Shown: positions 1 through 11,965, counted from the first letter of the stretch. The stretch: 64,000 nucleotides of DNA from Paenibacillus anaericanus (GCF_003994475.1 NZ_RZNY01000005.1:1-64000), one strand, 5' to 3'. Program-made: numbers and translations. Notes: generated from the sequence alone by a model not told the origin.

Positions 1-78
1 TCATCAACTCCGCTCGACTTGCATGTATTAGGCACGCCGCCAGCGTTCGTCCTGAGCCAGGATCAAACTCTCCATTAA
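1..78 (-). rRNA. 16S rRNA, 5' end only (partial)
   Basis: On the minus strand this reads as the start of a bacterial 16S rRNA: the universal AGAGTTTGATCCTGGCTCAG segment, then the ACGAACGCTGGCGGCGTGCC and AATACATGCAAGTCGAGCG segments that follow it in Firmicutes. Placing the first base of the universal segment at E. coli position 8 puts the mature 5' end at about 78. The gene runs off the left edge of the window. It lies downstream of gyrA and the HD-GYP gene in the same direction, so an rRNA operon sits close to the origin on the leading strand. Confidence 0.97.
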
Positions 79-194
79 GTTGGAAAAGCTGATATTGCTC
101 ATTTTGAAACTGACGATATTATCTCAACCGGATTTTCATCCGTTTGGATTACATCATTTTTTTTGATTTTCACTTTCGTGAAATTCACTCACTC

Positions 195-387
195 GTTGTT
201 CAGTTTTCAAAGATCAACTTCGTTGCCGTTGTCGCTCAATGTCTCAGCAGCAACTCTTATAATATATCATCTACTGTCGAATAATGCAAGGATTAATTTG
301 AAATTATTTATTTCTAATTTTTCCTAAAATTCAATTATTTCTTACAGCAGCAAAGAGTATTATATCAACTTTCGACAAAAATTGCAA
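195..387 (-). promoter_or_regulatory. Tandem rRNA promoters P1 and P2 with leader
   Basis: Two sigma-A promoters point leftward into the 16S gene. P1 has -35 TTGCAA (387-382) and -10 TATAAT (364-359) with a 17-base spacer. P2 has -35 TTGCAT (289-284) and -10 TATATT (266-261), also with a 17-base spacer. About 180 bases of leader follow. It holds a GATCTTTGAAAACTGAAC segment (about 214-197) of the kind found before Bacillales 16S genes, probably overlapping the boxA antitermination signal. P1 begins four bases after the stop codon of the upstream HD-GYP gene, and I see no terminator between them. Confidence 0.85.
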
Positions 388-390
388 CCC

Positions 391-1491
391 TTAAGTTAAA
401 ACTTCTTCTATATATAGTTTTGGATCCTGAGTCAGGTTAATAATTTGACCTTTGACCGATATCATAGGACGAGTAGGATGGTTTCGATCTGTGAAGACGA
501 TTTCCCCTACATTATCATTACTAAGGCGAACTCTCATACCATTATGGAACTGGGTTACCTTCTCAATAAATGTTTGGACCACTCCTGGATCTAACTTCCC
601 GAATGCTTCCGACTTAATCTGTTCCAATACTAAATAAGGAGACTTTGCTTTGCGATATCGACGGTTTAGCGTCATCGCATGGAATATATCAGCAATCGCT
701 ACTATTCTCGCATAGATATGAATCTTATCCTCTGTAAGGTTAAATGGATACCCCGTACCATCCATCTTCTCATGATGCTGCAGTGCTGTTAGCCGAACGC
801 CTTCATTGACTGCAGTTACCTTTCTAAGTAACTGGTAACCATATGTAGTATGCATACGCATCTCTTCTACTTCCGCAGCCGAAAGAGGATTTGGATTATA
901 TAGAATAGCTGTATCTATTTTGGTGTTTCCTATGTCATGTAATAACCCGGCAAATGCTACCTGCATCCAATCCTTCTGAGGTAGTCCATGCCATTTAGCC
1001 AAAAGATACGATGTTAAAGAAGATAGAATCGCATTATGGTACAAATAATCATATTCATTAATATTACGAGGCGTAAACGTCAAAACCTTATAATGACTTA
1101 ATTGCTTTATCAACGCTTCCAACTGATGGCGTAACTCATAAATCGGAAGTTCTGTGGCCAAAACAGATTGAAAAGCGCTCTTAATTAGAAGTAGCATACG
1201 ATCATATTCCTGATGAAGCAGACTTGCTGAGGCTAGCTCTGAAGAAGAACCTGTAGTTTGAGGATTAAGACGACTTGAATTGCCTGTATCTTTTGTAGAA
1301 GAGTAATTTTTTTCAACTTTACCTTGTTTGCCTTCTACTTCAACCTGTTGAATCATGAAAGCACGTAAAATATCCAAATCCCTCGGTAAAAGCACCTTCC
1401 CTTTCTGTAGCAGAAGAGCTCCAAGTGAAGTATGTACGTCACTCACAACTTTCATTCCAGGTTTCAATTCCGTTATAGGGAAAATAGCCAT
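391..1491 (-). CDS. HD-GYP domain protein, probable cyclic-di-GMP phosphodiesterase
   Basis: A 366-residue protein. The N-terminal 60 residues (ITELKPGMKV, LLPRDLDIL) resemble the small domain often found ahead of HD-GYP. A variable linker follows, then a C-terminal HD-GYP domain with the HD pair in GLLHDIGNTKID, the HHEKMDGTGYP signature and the ADIFHAMT motif. HD-GYP enzymes hydrolyse cyclic di-GMP; the intact signature suggests activity, but this is inferred. The start is the ATG at 1491, preceded by GAGGAGTGAG. A TTG 18 bases upstream would overlap that ribosome binding site and was rejected. It lies between gyrA and the rRNA promoters, reading in the same direction. Confidence 0.88.
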   Translation of the reverse strand: MAIFPITELKPGMKVVSDVHTSLGALLLQKGKVLLPRDLDILRAFMIQQVEVEGKQGKVEKNYSSTKDTGNSSRLNPQTTGSSSELASASLLHQEYDRMLLLIKSAFQSVLATELPIYELRHQLEALIKQLSHYKVLTFTPRNINEYDYLYHNAILSSLTSYLLAKWHGLPQKDWMQVAFAGLLHDIGNTKIDTAILYNPNPLSAAEVEEMRMHTTYGYQLLRKVTAVNEGVRLTALQHHEKMDGTGYPFNLTEDKIHIYARIVAIADIFHAMTLNRRYRKAKSPYLVLEQIKSEAFGKLDPGVVQTFIEKVTQFHNGMRVRLSNDNVGEIVFTDRNHPTRPMISVKGQIINLTQDPKLYIEEVLT

Positions 1492-1632
1492 TAAACACTC
1501 ACTCCTCAATTTACATATCCTAGGGTAGGCCCCCTATTATACTGAACGTATCTAGCAAACGACTATTTCCATTATATTACGACAAATTAATGGCAACAAT
1601 CCTTCTTTTTAAAAGCTGTTCGTGCCCTGTGT

Positions 1633-1667
1633 AAAAAAAGCGGACTTCCAGAAAGGAAAGTCCGCTC
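1633..1667 (-). terminator. gyrA terminator
   Basis: Read on the minus strand, AGCGGACTTT pairs with AAGTCCGCT around a short loop and is followed by a run of seven T. It lies about 110 bases past the gyrA stop codon and would separate gyrA from the HD-GYP gene. Confidence 0.85.
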
Positions 1668-1776
1668 CACTCGATCTTGTAAATACATTAGCTCATACAC
1701 TGTTTGTTTCGTCTATTGGTCATACTTATAAGTTGAGCATACCATATATGACGACAGTGCCTTCGTAATTATTTAT

Positions 1777-4311
1777 TTATTCTTCCGTGTCGTCCGATTC
1801 CTGAACTGAACTGCCTTCTTCAGGTGTGACTACTTCCGGAGTAGATTCAATGAAACCTTCGCCATCGTCGCCTAATTCGTCAGAATTCTCAGTCTTATCT
1901 GAACGGCATACCGTTGCTACAGAGTCATCCTCACGGATATTGATCAACTTGACGCCCTGAGTGTAACGGCCCATGGTGGAGATACCCTCCATGCTCGTAC
2001 GAATCAATGTTCCGCTACTTGTAATGATCATTAGATCTTCGTCATCCTTAACAACTTTCAGGCCTACTACCGGACCGTTCTTATCGGTAACGTTAATTGT
2101 CTTAATACCTTTACCGCCCCGACCTTGGATACGATAATCCGAAACAGGAGTCCGTTTGCCATAACCCTTAGTTGTCACGATTAGAATATCCTGATCTGGA
2201 ACCACAATTTCCATTCCGATCAACGCATCATTTTCAGATAGTGTAATACCCTTAACTCCAGTAGCTGCTCTTCCCATCGAACGCACATCACTTTCAGGGA
2301 ATCGAATCGACATTCCTTGAGCAGTACCCATGATTAATTCCTGTTGTCCATCCGTCAACCTTACATCAATCAGCGTATCATCTTCCCGTAGATTCACGGC
2401 AATTAGACCACCTTTACGGATATTGATGTAGTCTTCGATTGGTGTCTTCTTCACAATACCATTACGTGTAGCGAAGAATAGATACTTATCTTCATCGAAC
2501 TTCTCTATCGGAACAACCGCATTGACGGTTTCACCTTGTTCGATTTGAATGAGGTTAATAATTGGTGTACCACGTGCAGTACGACCTAACTCAGGAATTT
2601 CATATGCTTTGAGTCGGTACGCTTTGCCTCGATCTGTAAAGAACATCAAGTAATGGTGAGAGTTCGTTACAAACAAATGCTCAACGAAGTCATTATCCTT
2701 GGTATCCATTCCTATGACACCACGGCCACCACGTTTCTGGCTACGATAAGTCGTAACAGGCAACCGCTTGATATAGCCGGTGTGAGTGATCGTGATAACG
2801 ACCTCTTCCTGCGGAATCAAGTCTTCATCCAGAATGCTTTCTTCGCCAATTGTAATCTCCGTGCGACGAGCATCAGCAAATCGGTCGCGAATTTCCTGGA
2901 GTTCTTCACTAATAATTTGAAGCACTAGTGATTCATTTGCCAAAATTTCACGATACTCTGCGATTTTCTTCAAAAGTTCATTATATTCACTTTCAATCTT
3001 TTCACGTTCTAGTCCTGTCAAACGTTGCAGACGCATATCAAGAATCGCCTGAGCTTGTTCCTGACTAAGTCCAAAGCGCTCCATCAATCCGGTACGAGCA
3101 ATTTCTGCCGTTTGTGATCCGCGGATCAATGCAATAACCTCATCTAGATGATCTAAAGCGATACGTAAACCTTCTAGAATGTGGGCGCGAGCCTCCGCCT
3201 TTTTGAGATCAAATTCTGTACGACGACGGATAACTACGATTTGGTGCTTCAAATAGTGGTAAAGTACTTCTTTCAACGTCAAAATCTTAGGTTGATTGTC
3301 AACGATGGCTAGCATGTTAATACCGAATGTGCTTTGTAGAGCAGTGTGCTTGTACAAATTGTTCAATACCACACTTGGGTTCACATCACGGCGAAGTTCA
3401 ATAACCACACGCATACCCGTACGATCCGATTCATCGCGCAAATCAGTAATACCTTCGATTCTTTTCTCACGAACTAGTTCTGCAATCTTCTCAACTAGTC
3501 GAGCTTTATTCACTTGATATGGCAGCTCATAAACAATAATTCGAGCTTTGTTATTATTCTCTTCAATAATTGCCTTAGCCCGCATTGTAACGGAGCCACG
3601 ACCGGTTGTATAAGCTTGGCGAATACCCGAACGACCTAGAATGAATCCCGCTGTCGGGAAATCAGGGCCTTGGATATAATCCATTAGTTCTAGCGAACTA
3701 ATATCAGGATTCTGGATCAACGCTTGTACACCGTCAATAACTTCTCCTAGATTATGAGGAGGAATATTAGTTGCCATCCCAACTGCGATCCCCGAGACAC
3801 CATTAACTAGCAAGTTCGGATAACGCGCCGGTAACACGATAGGTTCATGTTCCTCACCGTCATAGTTCGGCATAAAATCAACGGTTTCTTTATTAATATC
3901 GCGAAGCATTTCCATTGCTATCTTGGAAAGCCGTGCTTCTGTATAACGCATTGCCGCAGCCATATCGCCGTCGACCGAACCAAAGTTACCATGTCCGTCT
4001 ACGAGCATATTTCTCATTGAGAAATCTTGAGCCATACGAACCATTGTTTCATAAACTGCAGAATCTCCGTGCGGGTGATACTTACCAATAACTTCACCGA
4101 CGATTCTGGCCGACTTCTTGTATGGCTTATCCGGATACATACCCAGTTCTGACATCGCGAACAAAATACGCCGATGCACCGGCTTAAGACCATCCCTAAC
4201 ATCCGGCAAAGCACGACTGACAATAATGCTCATCGCATAATCCATAAAGGATTCGCGCATTTCTACACCAATGTCCCGATCTGTGATTTGCGAGTATTTT
4301 TCTTCCGCCAT
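1777..4311 (-). CDS. gyrA: DNA gyrase subunit A
   Basis: An 844-residue GyrA. With GyrB it introduces negative supercoils into DNA. The N-terminal breakage-reunion domain holds the catalytic tyrosine at Tyr123 in [11 protein letters not shown]. The quinolone-resistance region reads [10 protein letters not shown] with Ser84 and Glu88, the sensitive-type residues. The C-terminal third is the DNA-wrapping propeller with several [14 protein letters not shown]-type boxes, ending in an acidic tail rich in Glu and Asp. The start chosen is the ATG at 4311 behind AAGGAGG; a longer frame starting 27 bases upstream would swallow that site. In many Firmicutes gyrA directly follows gyrB; here four other genes separate them. 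Confidence 0.98.
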   Translation of the reverse strand: MAEEKYSQITDRDIGVEMRESFMDYAMSIIVSRALPDVRDGLKPVHRRILFAMSELGMYPDKPYKKSARIVGEVIGKYHPHGDSAVYETMVRMAQDFSMRNMLVDGHGNFGSVDGDMAAAMRYTEARLSKIAMEMLRDINKETVDFMPNYDGEEHEPIVLPARYPNLLVNGVSGIAVGMATNIPPHNLGEVIDGVQALIQNPDISSLELMDYIQGPDFPTAGFILGRSGIRQAYTTGRGSVTMRAKAIIEENNNKARIIVYELPYQVNKARLVEKIAELVREKRIEGITDLRDESDRTGMRVVIELRRDVNPSVVLNNLYKHTALQSTFGINMLAIVDNQPKILTLKEVLYHYLKHQIVVIRRRTEFDLKKAEARAHILEGLRIALDHLDEVIALIRGSQTAEIARTGLMERFGLSQEQAQAILDMRLQRLTGLEREKIESEYNELLKKIAEYREILANESLVLQIISEELQEIRDRFADARRTEITIGEESILDEDLIPQEEVVITITHTGYIKRLPVTTYRSQKRGGRGVIGMDTKDNDFVEHLFVTNSHHYLMFFTDRGKAYRLKAYEIPELGRTARGTPIINLIQIEQGETVNAVVPIEKFDEDKYLFFATRNGIVKKTPIEDYINIRKGGLIAVNLREDDTLIDVRLTDGQQELIMGTAQGMSIRFPESDVRSMGRAATGVKGITLSENDALIGMEIVVPDQDILIVTTKGYGKRTPVSDYRIQGRGGKGIKTINVTDKNGPVVGLKVVKDDEDLMIITSSGTLIRTSMEGISTMGRYTQGVKLINIREDDSVATVCRSDKTENSDELGDDGEGFIESTPEVVTPEEGSSVQESDDTEE

Positions 4312-4402
4312 GCTGGACCTCCTTAAATATCTATCCAAACGCCTATGCGCCTATGTATGGGAAAAAACCTTGGAAACGGTCACATATACAGGAAAAACCA
4401 CC

Positions 4403-4438
4403 AACATCTATTATAATACTTGCACAAAACAAGCACAA
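4403..4438 (-). promoter_or_regulatory. Probable gyrA promoter
   Basis: On the minus strand, -35 TTGTGC (4438-4433) and -10 TATAAT (4415-4410) are 17 bases apart, giving a leader of roughly 90 bases before gyrA. The rest of the 4312-4675 gap holds no other gene that I can see. Confidence 0.65.
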
Positions 4439-4675
4439 TTAAACGTGGTTCTCTTCCAACCCTTCTTCCCATAGATCTACAAAAAATAGGAATGTGTCCA
4501 CTCCCATTGCAATGTACGGTCATACACTACGAATATAGGCATTTTCTTTACACGTCAAAAGACTTATAAAATCCTCAGATCTTATAATTATATCATTGAA
4601 AACCTCTTCTGTCCTATGTTTTTCATACTCTGAAGAAAATGTACTTTGAAGTTTTTAGAAAGGATGGGACTCCAC

Positions 4676-5461
4676 TTGACGATTCAGCGAATCGCTAGCA
4701 AATGGGAAAAGACGAGAATTTTGAAACAACGTGAACATATACGCCAGTACATTCCTGAAACGCGTAAATATTCACTGGAACATTTAAGAGTAATGTTACA
4801 CCTGCATGGGGTAGTATATCTAAAGCCAGATCGGGGGACTTACGGCAACGGCGTAATGAGTATCGAAAATTGGAATGACGAATTAATAGAGGATAGTCCG
4901 CAGCAATATAAGCTCCGACATGGTATCCAAAGTGAAGTGTTTCCCACGATTGAAGAGCTTCATGAAGTACTTACGGAGAGAATAGGTAACCGAGAATACC
5001 TCATTCAAAAAGGAATTACGATGCTTACCTATCGGCGTCGTAAATTTGATCTTCGAGCCTTAGTACAAAAAAGCCCCCAGGGAAACTGGGAAGCAACAGG
5101 CTTCATTGCTCGTATCGCAGCCCTGAACAAGATTATTACAAATCATCACAGCGGTGGCGCGATCACACCTATAGAAGAGGTGCTAGGTCCCTATTTGTTA
5201 CCAAAACAATTTGCCAGTTTGTATAAAGAAATGAAAACAGTTGGTGTCCAGGTTGCTAACCAGTTAAATAGTAAACTTCCCCGTCTTAAAGAAATAGGTC
5301 TCGACATTGCTATAGATGAACAGTTCAACATATGGATTTTAGAAGTAAACACCCTCCCTGCCCTATTCCCATTTAAAACATTGGAGGATAAGAGTATCTA
5401 CAAAAGAATCCACCGTTATGCTATCGCATATGGACGACTAAAATCATCAGCAAAACAATAG
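4676..5461 (+). CDS. YheC/YheD-type ATP-grasp protein (spore-coat-associated family)
   Basis: A protein of about 261 residues resembling the YheC/YheD family of endospore-coat-associated proteins, which have an ATP-grasp fold. Visible ATP-grasp features are YLKPDRGTYGNGV (nucleotide-binding strand and glycine loop), YRRRKFDLRALVQ in the middle, and the metal-binding segment GLDIAIDEQFNIWILEVN near the C terminus. The substrate is unknown. The start is uncertain: I prefer the TTG at 4676 (reading TIQRIASKWEK) because AAAGGATGG lies about ten bases ahead, rather than the TTG at 4646. It runs against the surrounding gyrase genes and looks like a single-gene unit ended by the hairpin at 5483. Confidence 0.75.
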   Translation: MTIQRIASKWEKTRILKQREHIRQYIPETRKYSLEHLRVMLHLHGVVYLKPDRGTYGNGVMSIENWNDELIEDSPQQYKLRHGIQSEVFPTIEELHEVLTERIGNREYLIQKGITMLTYRRRKFDLRALVQKSPQGNWEATGFIARIAALNKIITNHHSGGAITPIEEVLGPYLLPKQFASLYKEMKTVGVQVANQLNSKLPRLKEIGLDIAIDEQFNIWILEVNTLPALFPFKTLEDKSIYKRIHRYAIAYGRLKSSAKQ

Positions 5462-5482
5462 TGCCAGAATGAGTATTAATAA

Positions 5483-5511
5483 AAGCCTCAGCAAAATTGC
5501 TGGGGCTTCGT
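5483..5511. terminator. Bidirectional terminator between yheC-like gene and eda
   Basis: AAGCCTCAGCAA pairs with TTGCTGGGGCTT, with one wobble, in the 60-base gap between two converging genes. A short T-rich stretch flanks it on both strands. Confidence 0.7.
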
Positions 5512-5520
5512 TCATGTATT

Positions 5521-6180
5521 CTAAATTTTTATTTTTTCTGAACTTCTCTGAATTTCTCTAAATTTGGTTACATATTGGTCTGCTAGCTTCGTAACAAGAT
5601 CATACCTACCGTCTTTTGCTGGTGCGGTCAAATTGCCTCCGATTCCCACAGCTATACACCCGTTAGCAATCCACTGCTCCATATTATCCAAATCCACTCC
5701 ACCCGTAGGCATAATGTTCACATGTGGCATGGGCCCTTTGACAGCCTTCACAAAGTCAGGTCCAAAGGCACTACCAGGGAATAGTTTCAGTACATCTACA
5801 CCTAATTTCAAAGCCTCTTTCATTTCACTCAGCGTCATACACCCAGGCATGTAAGGAATACTATATAGATTGCACATTTTAGCTGTTTCTTCTTCAAAAG
5901 ATGGACTTACTATAAATTCTGCGCCTGCAAGTATAGCAATTCTAGCTGTGAGTGGATCCAGAACCGTACCTGCACCGATCACGGCTTGGCCTCCAAACTT
6001 CGAGACTAATTCTGCGATCGCCTGATCAGCATGTGGTGTCGTAAATGTCACTTCAATATTGTTCAATCCACCTGCAATGCAGGCTTCTGACATTTTGACA
6101 GCTGCTTCTGGGGTATCCGCCCTGATTACAGCGACAACTCCGACAGAGGAAATGTTATGTAGTACTTTTATCTTTTTCAC
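5521..6180 (-). CDS. eda: KDPG/KHG aldolase
   Basis: A 219-residue class I aldolase that splits 2-keto-3-deoxy-6-phosphogluconate into pyruvate and glyceraldehyde-3-phosphate. The catalytic pattern is complete: Arg20 in VAVIR, Glu43 in NIEVTFTTP, the GAGTV phosphate-side loop near residue 70, and the Schiff-base Lys132 in VDVLKLFPGS. A PTGGV phosphate-binding loop follows. The ATG at 6180 has AAAGGGTG in front. It is divergent from kdgK, with the shared 197-base promoter region between them. Together with kdgK it would complete the last two steps of pectin or hexuronate breakdown. No 6-phosphogluconate dehydratase is present in the window. Confidence 0.93.
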   Translation of the reverse strand: MKKIKVLHNISSVGVVAVIRADTPEAAVKMSEACIAGGLNNIEVTFTTPHADQAIAELVSKFGGQAVIGAGTVLDPLTARIAILAGAEFIVSPSFEEETAKMCNLYSIPYMPGCMTLSEMKEALKLGVDVLKLFPGSAFGPDFVKAVKGPMPHVNIMPTGGVDLDNMEQWIANGCIAVGIGGNLTAPAKDGRYDLVTKLADQYVTKFREIQRSSEKIKI

Positions 6181-6377
6181 GTTAGCACCCTTTCATAATG
6201 AAATATCAATATAAATTAATTTACTAAATGTTTATAAACTATTATACTAAATACTAATAATATATCGCCATTAAGTCAACAAAATCCTTTTATTAATTGT
6301 ACTAAACCGATTTATGTGATAATTTCATTTTATAACTTAACTAATGCGTAGAACAATCCTATAAGGAGGAACAAATA
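6181..6377. promoter_or_regulatory. Divergent eda/kdgK control region with candidate LacI-type operator
   Basis: An AT-rich 197-base interval feeds both genes. TAAACCGATTTA (6303-6314) is an imperfect palindrome with a central CG, the usual shape of LacI-family operators. A related TACTAAATGTTTATAA stretch lies near 6219-6235. The regulator encoded at 7405-8424 is the natural candidate to bind here. The link is inferred. Confidence 0.4.
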
Positions 6378-7331
6378 ATGGAGACTAAGAAACTAGATGT
6401 GGTTACATTCGGGGAACCGATGGCTATGTTTTATGCTAATGACACGGGGCCCTTACAAGAAGTGCAGTCCTTCTCTAAAGCTATGGCAGGGGCGGAGACC
6501 AATGTAGCAACTGGATTATCGCGTTTGGGTCATATCACTGGACTCGTTACAAAACTTGGAAAAGATAATTTTGGAAAATTTATAGAAGCTTCGCTAAAAC
6601 GAGAAGGTATTGATACGGAGAGTATTTCATTTTCTCATGATCATTCCACAGGAATGCTAATCAAATCTAAAGTCACTACTGGTGATCCACAAGTGGAATA
6701 CTTCCGTAAAAATTCAGCAGCCTCCACTTTATGCCTAGCTGACTTCAATAAATCTTATTTCGATGCTGCAAAACATATGCACGTCACGAGCATTTCATCA
6801 GCACTATCGCCAAGTTGTCATGAATTTTCTCTACATGCTATGGATTACATGCACCGTAATGGGAAAACAGTTTCATTTGATCCTAATCTTCGGCCCGCTT
6901 TATGGCCTGATACCCAAACTATGGTCGATACAATCAATCAGTTAGCTACACGTTGCGACTGGTTCCTACCTGGGATCGGTGAAGGAAAAATTTTAACGGG
7001 GTATACAACTCCTGAGGATATTGCTTCTTTTTATTTAGAACGTGGACCTTCCATTGTCGTAATTAAGCTTGGACCTGAAGGGGCTTATTATAAATCGCAA
7101 CATCAAGAAGGTTATGTTTCCGGGTTCAAGGTAGATAAAGTTATAGATACCGTAGGTGCAGGAGATGGTTTTGCCGTAGGGGTCATCAGCGCATTGCTGG
7201 AGAATCTTCCACTAGAGCAAGCAGTTAGACGGGCCAATGCGATTGGTGCTTTAGCAGTTATGTCCCCTGGTGATATGGACGGTTTACCTAATCGTGAGAT
7301 GCTTGAAAATTTTATAAACAAAGCTGGGTAA
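6378..7331 (+). CDS. kdgK: 2-keto-3-deoxygluconate kinase (PfkB family)
   Basis: A 317-residue PfkB-family sugar kinase. It shows the N-terminal AGAETNVATGLSRLG signature near residue 40 and the C-terminal ATP-site signature DTVGAGDGFAVG, with catalytic Asp263. The sequence type and its pairing with eda and a LacI-type regulator point to phosphorylation of 2-keto-3-deoxygluconate to KDPG, the substrate of Eda. Another ketose or hexuronate acid cannot be excluded from sequence alone. The ATG at 6378 follows a strong AAGGAGG site. It is transcribed away from eda and ends at a strong terminator. Confidence 0.87.
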   Translation: METKKLDVVTFGEPMAMFYANDTGPLQEVQSFSKAMAGAETNVATGLSRLGHITGLVTKLGKDNFGKFIEASLKREGIDTESISFSHDHSTGMLIKSKVTTGDPQVEYFRKNSAASTLCLADFNKSYFDAAKHMHVTSISSALSPSCHEFSLHAMDYMHRNGKTVSFDPNLRPALWPDTQTMVDTINQLATRCDWFLPGIGEGKILTGYTTPEDIASFYLERGPSIVVIKLGPEGAYYKSQHQEGYVSGFKVDKVIDTVGAGDGFAVGVISALLENLPLEQAVRRANAIGALAVMSPGDMDGLPNREMLENFINKAG

Positions 7332-7356
7332 GTATCAACCGCTACATAGCGATAAC

Positions 7357-7402
7357 AAAAAAAGAACATGTCCCCTATTTGTAAAGGGGCATGTTCTTTT
7401 TC
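7357..7402. terminator. Bidirectional terminator between kdgK and kdgR-like gene
   Basis: A long hairpin: AAAGAACATG then CCCCT, pairing with AGGGG then CATGTTCTTT, with one bulged base. It has A/T runs on both sides, so it can serve both converging genes. Confidence 0.9.
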
Positions 7403-7404
7403 AA

Positions 7405-8424
7405 TCATTCTAGAATATCTTTAACGGATTTCCCTTGACGTAATGTAGGAGGAAAACGATAGGTTATCGGGACCGCGTTTGCACTCTCTTCGATGCTGGA
7501 TAATAAAGTTTTTGCTGCTTGCATCCCCATTTCATAAGCAGGTTGGGTAATGGTGGTAATGACAGGATTGTAGATTTGGGCAAATTCTGCATCATCGATT
7601 CCAATTACGGACATATCCTCCGGAATACGAAGAGAATTCATATTCGCAAACTTCAATATTTCGGCAAGGACAATATCATTGCTAGCTAACAAGGCTGTTG
7701 GTGGATCCGGCAAATCTAGCAAGCCTCTCAACACCGTCGCAATTCCATCTCTTGGAGCACTGCATATATATTGTTCCTTGATCGGAAGTTGATACTCCTC
7801 CATTGCCCTCTTATATCCACCCAGTCTCTCCTTACGTGGCGTAATACCATTCACTCCAATTGGCAGTGAGAGTAAGGCAATTCGTTCATGATGATGTTGT
7901 ACCAACTCTTGAATAGCTATCTTTACTGCCATTTCATTATCCAGTAGTAGACTTTGGGTCACAATTCCCTCAACCAGCCTATCTAGAAAAACGAGTGGAT
8001 AGTTATTATCAATTAACCTGCTATAAGCGGATGTATTTGTACCCGTTGGAAACACAATTAAACCATCCACCTGGCGAGCCACTAACATCTCAATATATTT
8101 GCTTTCCTTCTCTGGATTCTCATCTGCATTACAAATAATGACCTGGATCCCTGAGTCCTGTAGCTCTTTCTCAATTGCCCGAATACATTGAATGGACAGA
8201 GAGTAATCAATATTAGCTACAATAACGCCCACCATATAGGATCGATTCTGCTTCAACCCTTTGGCTAGCCCATTTGGCTGATAATTCAGTTCCTCAATAA
8301 CCTGGCCAATCCGCTGTTTAGTCGCTTCACTCATATACTTATATCTTTTATTTAGAAATTGCGAGACCGTACTTTTTGATACTCCCGCTCTTTGTGCAAC
8401 ATCATCAATCGTTAATTTTCTCAT
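7405..8424 (-). CDS. kdgR: LacI-family transcriptional regulator, probable KdgR
   Basis: A 339-residue LacI-type repressor. The N-terminal helix-turn-helix reads TIDDVAQRAGVSKSTVSQFL with the hinge helix near residues 48-58, followed by a periplasmic-binding-protein-like effector domain (VGVIVANIDY onward, DDAEFAQIYNP near 270). By position next to kdgK and eda it probably controls 2-keto-3-deoxygluconate use, as KdgR does in Bacillus subtilis. The symbol is assigned on context. It is separated from kdgK by a shared terminator and from gyrB by the gyrB terminator, so it is monocistronic. Confidence 0.75.
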   Translation of the reverse strand: MRKLTIDDVAQRAGVSKSTVSQFLNKRYKYMSEATKQRIGQVIEELNYQPNGLAKGLKQNRSYMVGVIVANIDYSLSIQCIRAIEKELQDSGIQVIICNADENPEKESKYIEMLVARQVDGLIVFPTGTNTSAYSRLIDNNYPLVFLDRLVEGIVTQSLLLDNEMAVKIAIQELVQHHHERIALLSLPIGVNGITPRKERLGGYKRAMEEYQLPIKEQYICSAPRDGIATVLRGLLDLPDPPTALLASNDIVLAEILKFANMNSLRIPEDMSVIGIDDAEFAQIYNPVITTITQPAYEMGMQAAKTLLSSIEESANAVPITYRFPPTLRQGKSVKDILE

Positions 8425-8538
8425 ATCGTCTTCTCCACTCTTTGTTCTTACAGCAAAAATAAGCTTACCAAAAAAGTATACCTTCTTTTTAGTAAATTAT
8501 CTATTTAGCCCTATCTAGAGAATTTTGGTTCCCATACA

Positions 8539-8572
8539 CAAAAAAAAGTACCGTCATCGTGATGACGATACT
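8539..8572 (-). terminator. gyrB terminator
   Basis: On the minus strand GTATCGTCATC pairs with GATGACGGTAC across a two-base loop and runs into eight T. It ends the dnaA-to-gyrB leading-strand block and isolates gyrB from the carbohydrate genes inserted before gyrA. Confidence 0.92.
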
Positions 8573-8583
8573 CTGAACATATA

Positions 8584-10789
<2,206 letters not shown>

Positions 10790-10804
10790 CTCTATCCTCC
10801 GCCC

Positions 10805-11917
10805 TTATAAATTAATCTGTCCTTCCTGAACATGAAAAATAATAGCGTCCTTTAAGCGGCTCGCATTAATACTCTCAATTCCCGTAGCCGTAATGAACGT
10901 CTGTACTTTACTCTGAAACGTCTCAATCAGTTGTGTCTGGCGATAAGGATCAAGTTCAGACAACACATCATCGAGTAAAAGAATAGGATATTCGCCAATC
11001 TCCTCGTGTATGAGTTCGATCTCAGCTAGCTTAAGTGATAACGCCGTTGTCCGTTGCTGACCCTGTGACCCATATACCTGCGCTTCGTTGCCATTGATAT
11101 GAAAAGCCAAATCGTCACGATGCGGTCCGGAGAGAGTCATGCCGCGGCGGATTTCCTGATCTTTCATTTGTGATAACTTTATCATAAATTGCTCTAATAA
11201 AACAGCTTCATCTTCCTCTTCAGCCTCACCAAACGAAGGAAGATACGATAATTTAAGCTTTTCTTCCCCTCTGGTGATGCCCTCGTGAATGTGTTCAGCC
11301 CACTTTTGTAGTTTTCTTATAAATTGTTTCCTTTTCTTGATAATTTTAACACCATGCTCTGCAAGCTGCTCATTCCATATCTCCAGCATGGTTCCCATTT
11401 CAGGACCAGCACCCCATGACTGCTTCAACAAATTGTTACGCTGAAGTAATACCTTTTGGTACTGCTGTAGGTGGAACAGATAACTAGGTTGCACTTGTCC
11501 AATCTCCATATCAAGAAAACGACGCCTAATTCCAGGAGTACCTTTGACGATTTCGAGGTCCTCTGGAGCGAACATGACAACGTTCAATGAACCGATAAAA
11601 TTGCTCAGTTTACGTTGCTCAAGCCCATTTATCTTTGCTTTCTTCCCCTGGCTAGAGAGCTTCAGCTCCAGACCTACCGTTCCATACTTTTTCTCAACTT
11701 CGGCAGCCACAATTGCATGATCGCTTCCAAAAGAAATCAGTTCCTTGTCTTTGCCGGTCCGATGAGATTTAGTCAGTGCTAGAACGAATAGAGCCTCTAT
11801 CATATTGGTCTTACCCTGTGCATTACGACCAATGATCAAATTAATATTCCCGAAGGAATTCAGTGAGAGTTTATCATAGTTTCGATAATGCTGAAGTGAT
11901 AAATTCTTAACAAACAC
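10805..11917 (-). CDS. recF: DNA replication and repair protein RecF
   Basis: A 370-residue SMC-like ATPase that helps load RecA at single-strand gaps. It has Walker A GRNAQGKTNM (residues 30-39), the ABC-type signature region LSGPHRDDL in the last third, and Walker B ILLLDDVLSELD. The start is GTG at 11917 with AGGGGG about eleven bases ahead, giving the usual FVKNLSLQHYRNY beginning. It follows yaaA by 48 bases. Confidence 0.97.
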   Translation of the reverse strand: MFVKNLSLQHYRNYDKLSLNSFGNINLIIGRNAQGKTNMIEALFVLALTKSHRTGKDKELISFGSDHAIVAAEVEKKYGTVGLELKLSSQGKKAKINGLEQRKLSNFIGSLNVVMFAPEDLEIVKGTPGIRRRFLDMEIGQVQPSYLFHLQQYQKVLLQRNNLLKQSWGAGPEMGTMLEIWNEQLAEHGVKIIKKRKQFIRKLQKWAEHIHEGITRGEEKLKLSYLPSFGEAEEEDEAVLLEQFMIKLSQMKDQEIRRGMTLSGPHRDDLAFHINGNEAQVYGSQGQQRTTALSLKLAEIELIHEEIGEYPILLLDDVLSELDPYRQTQLIETFQSKVQTFITATGIESINASRLKDAIIFHVQEGQINL

Positions 11918-11965
11918 GACACTCTAGCCCCCTCATTTGCCACTCACAACTAGGTTCAGGGAGCC

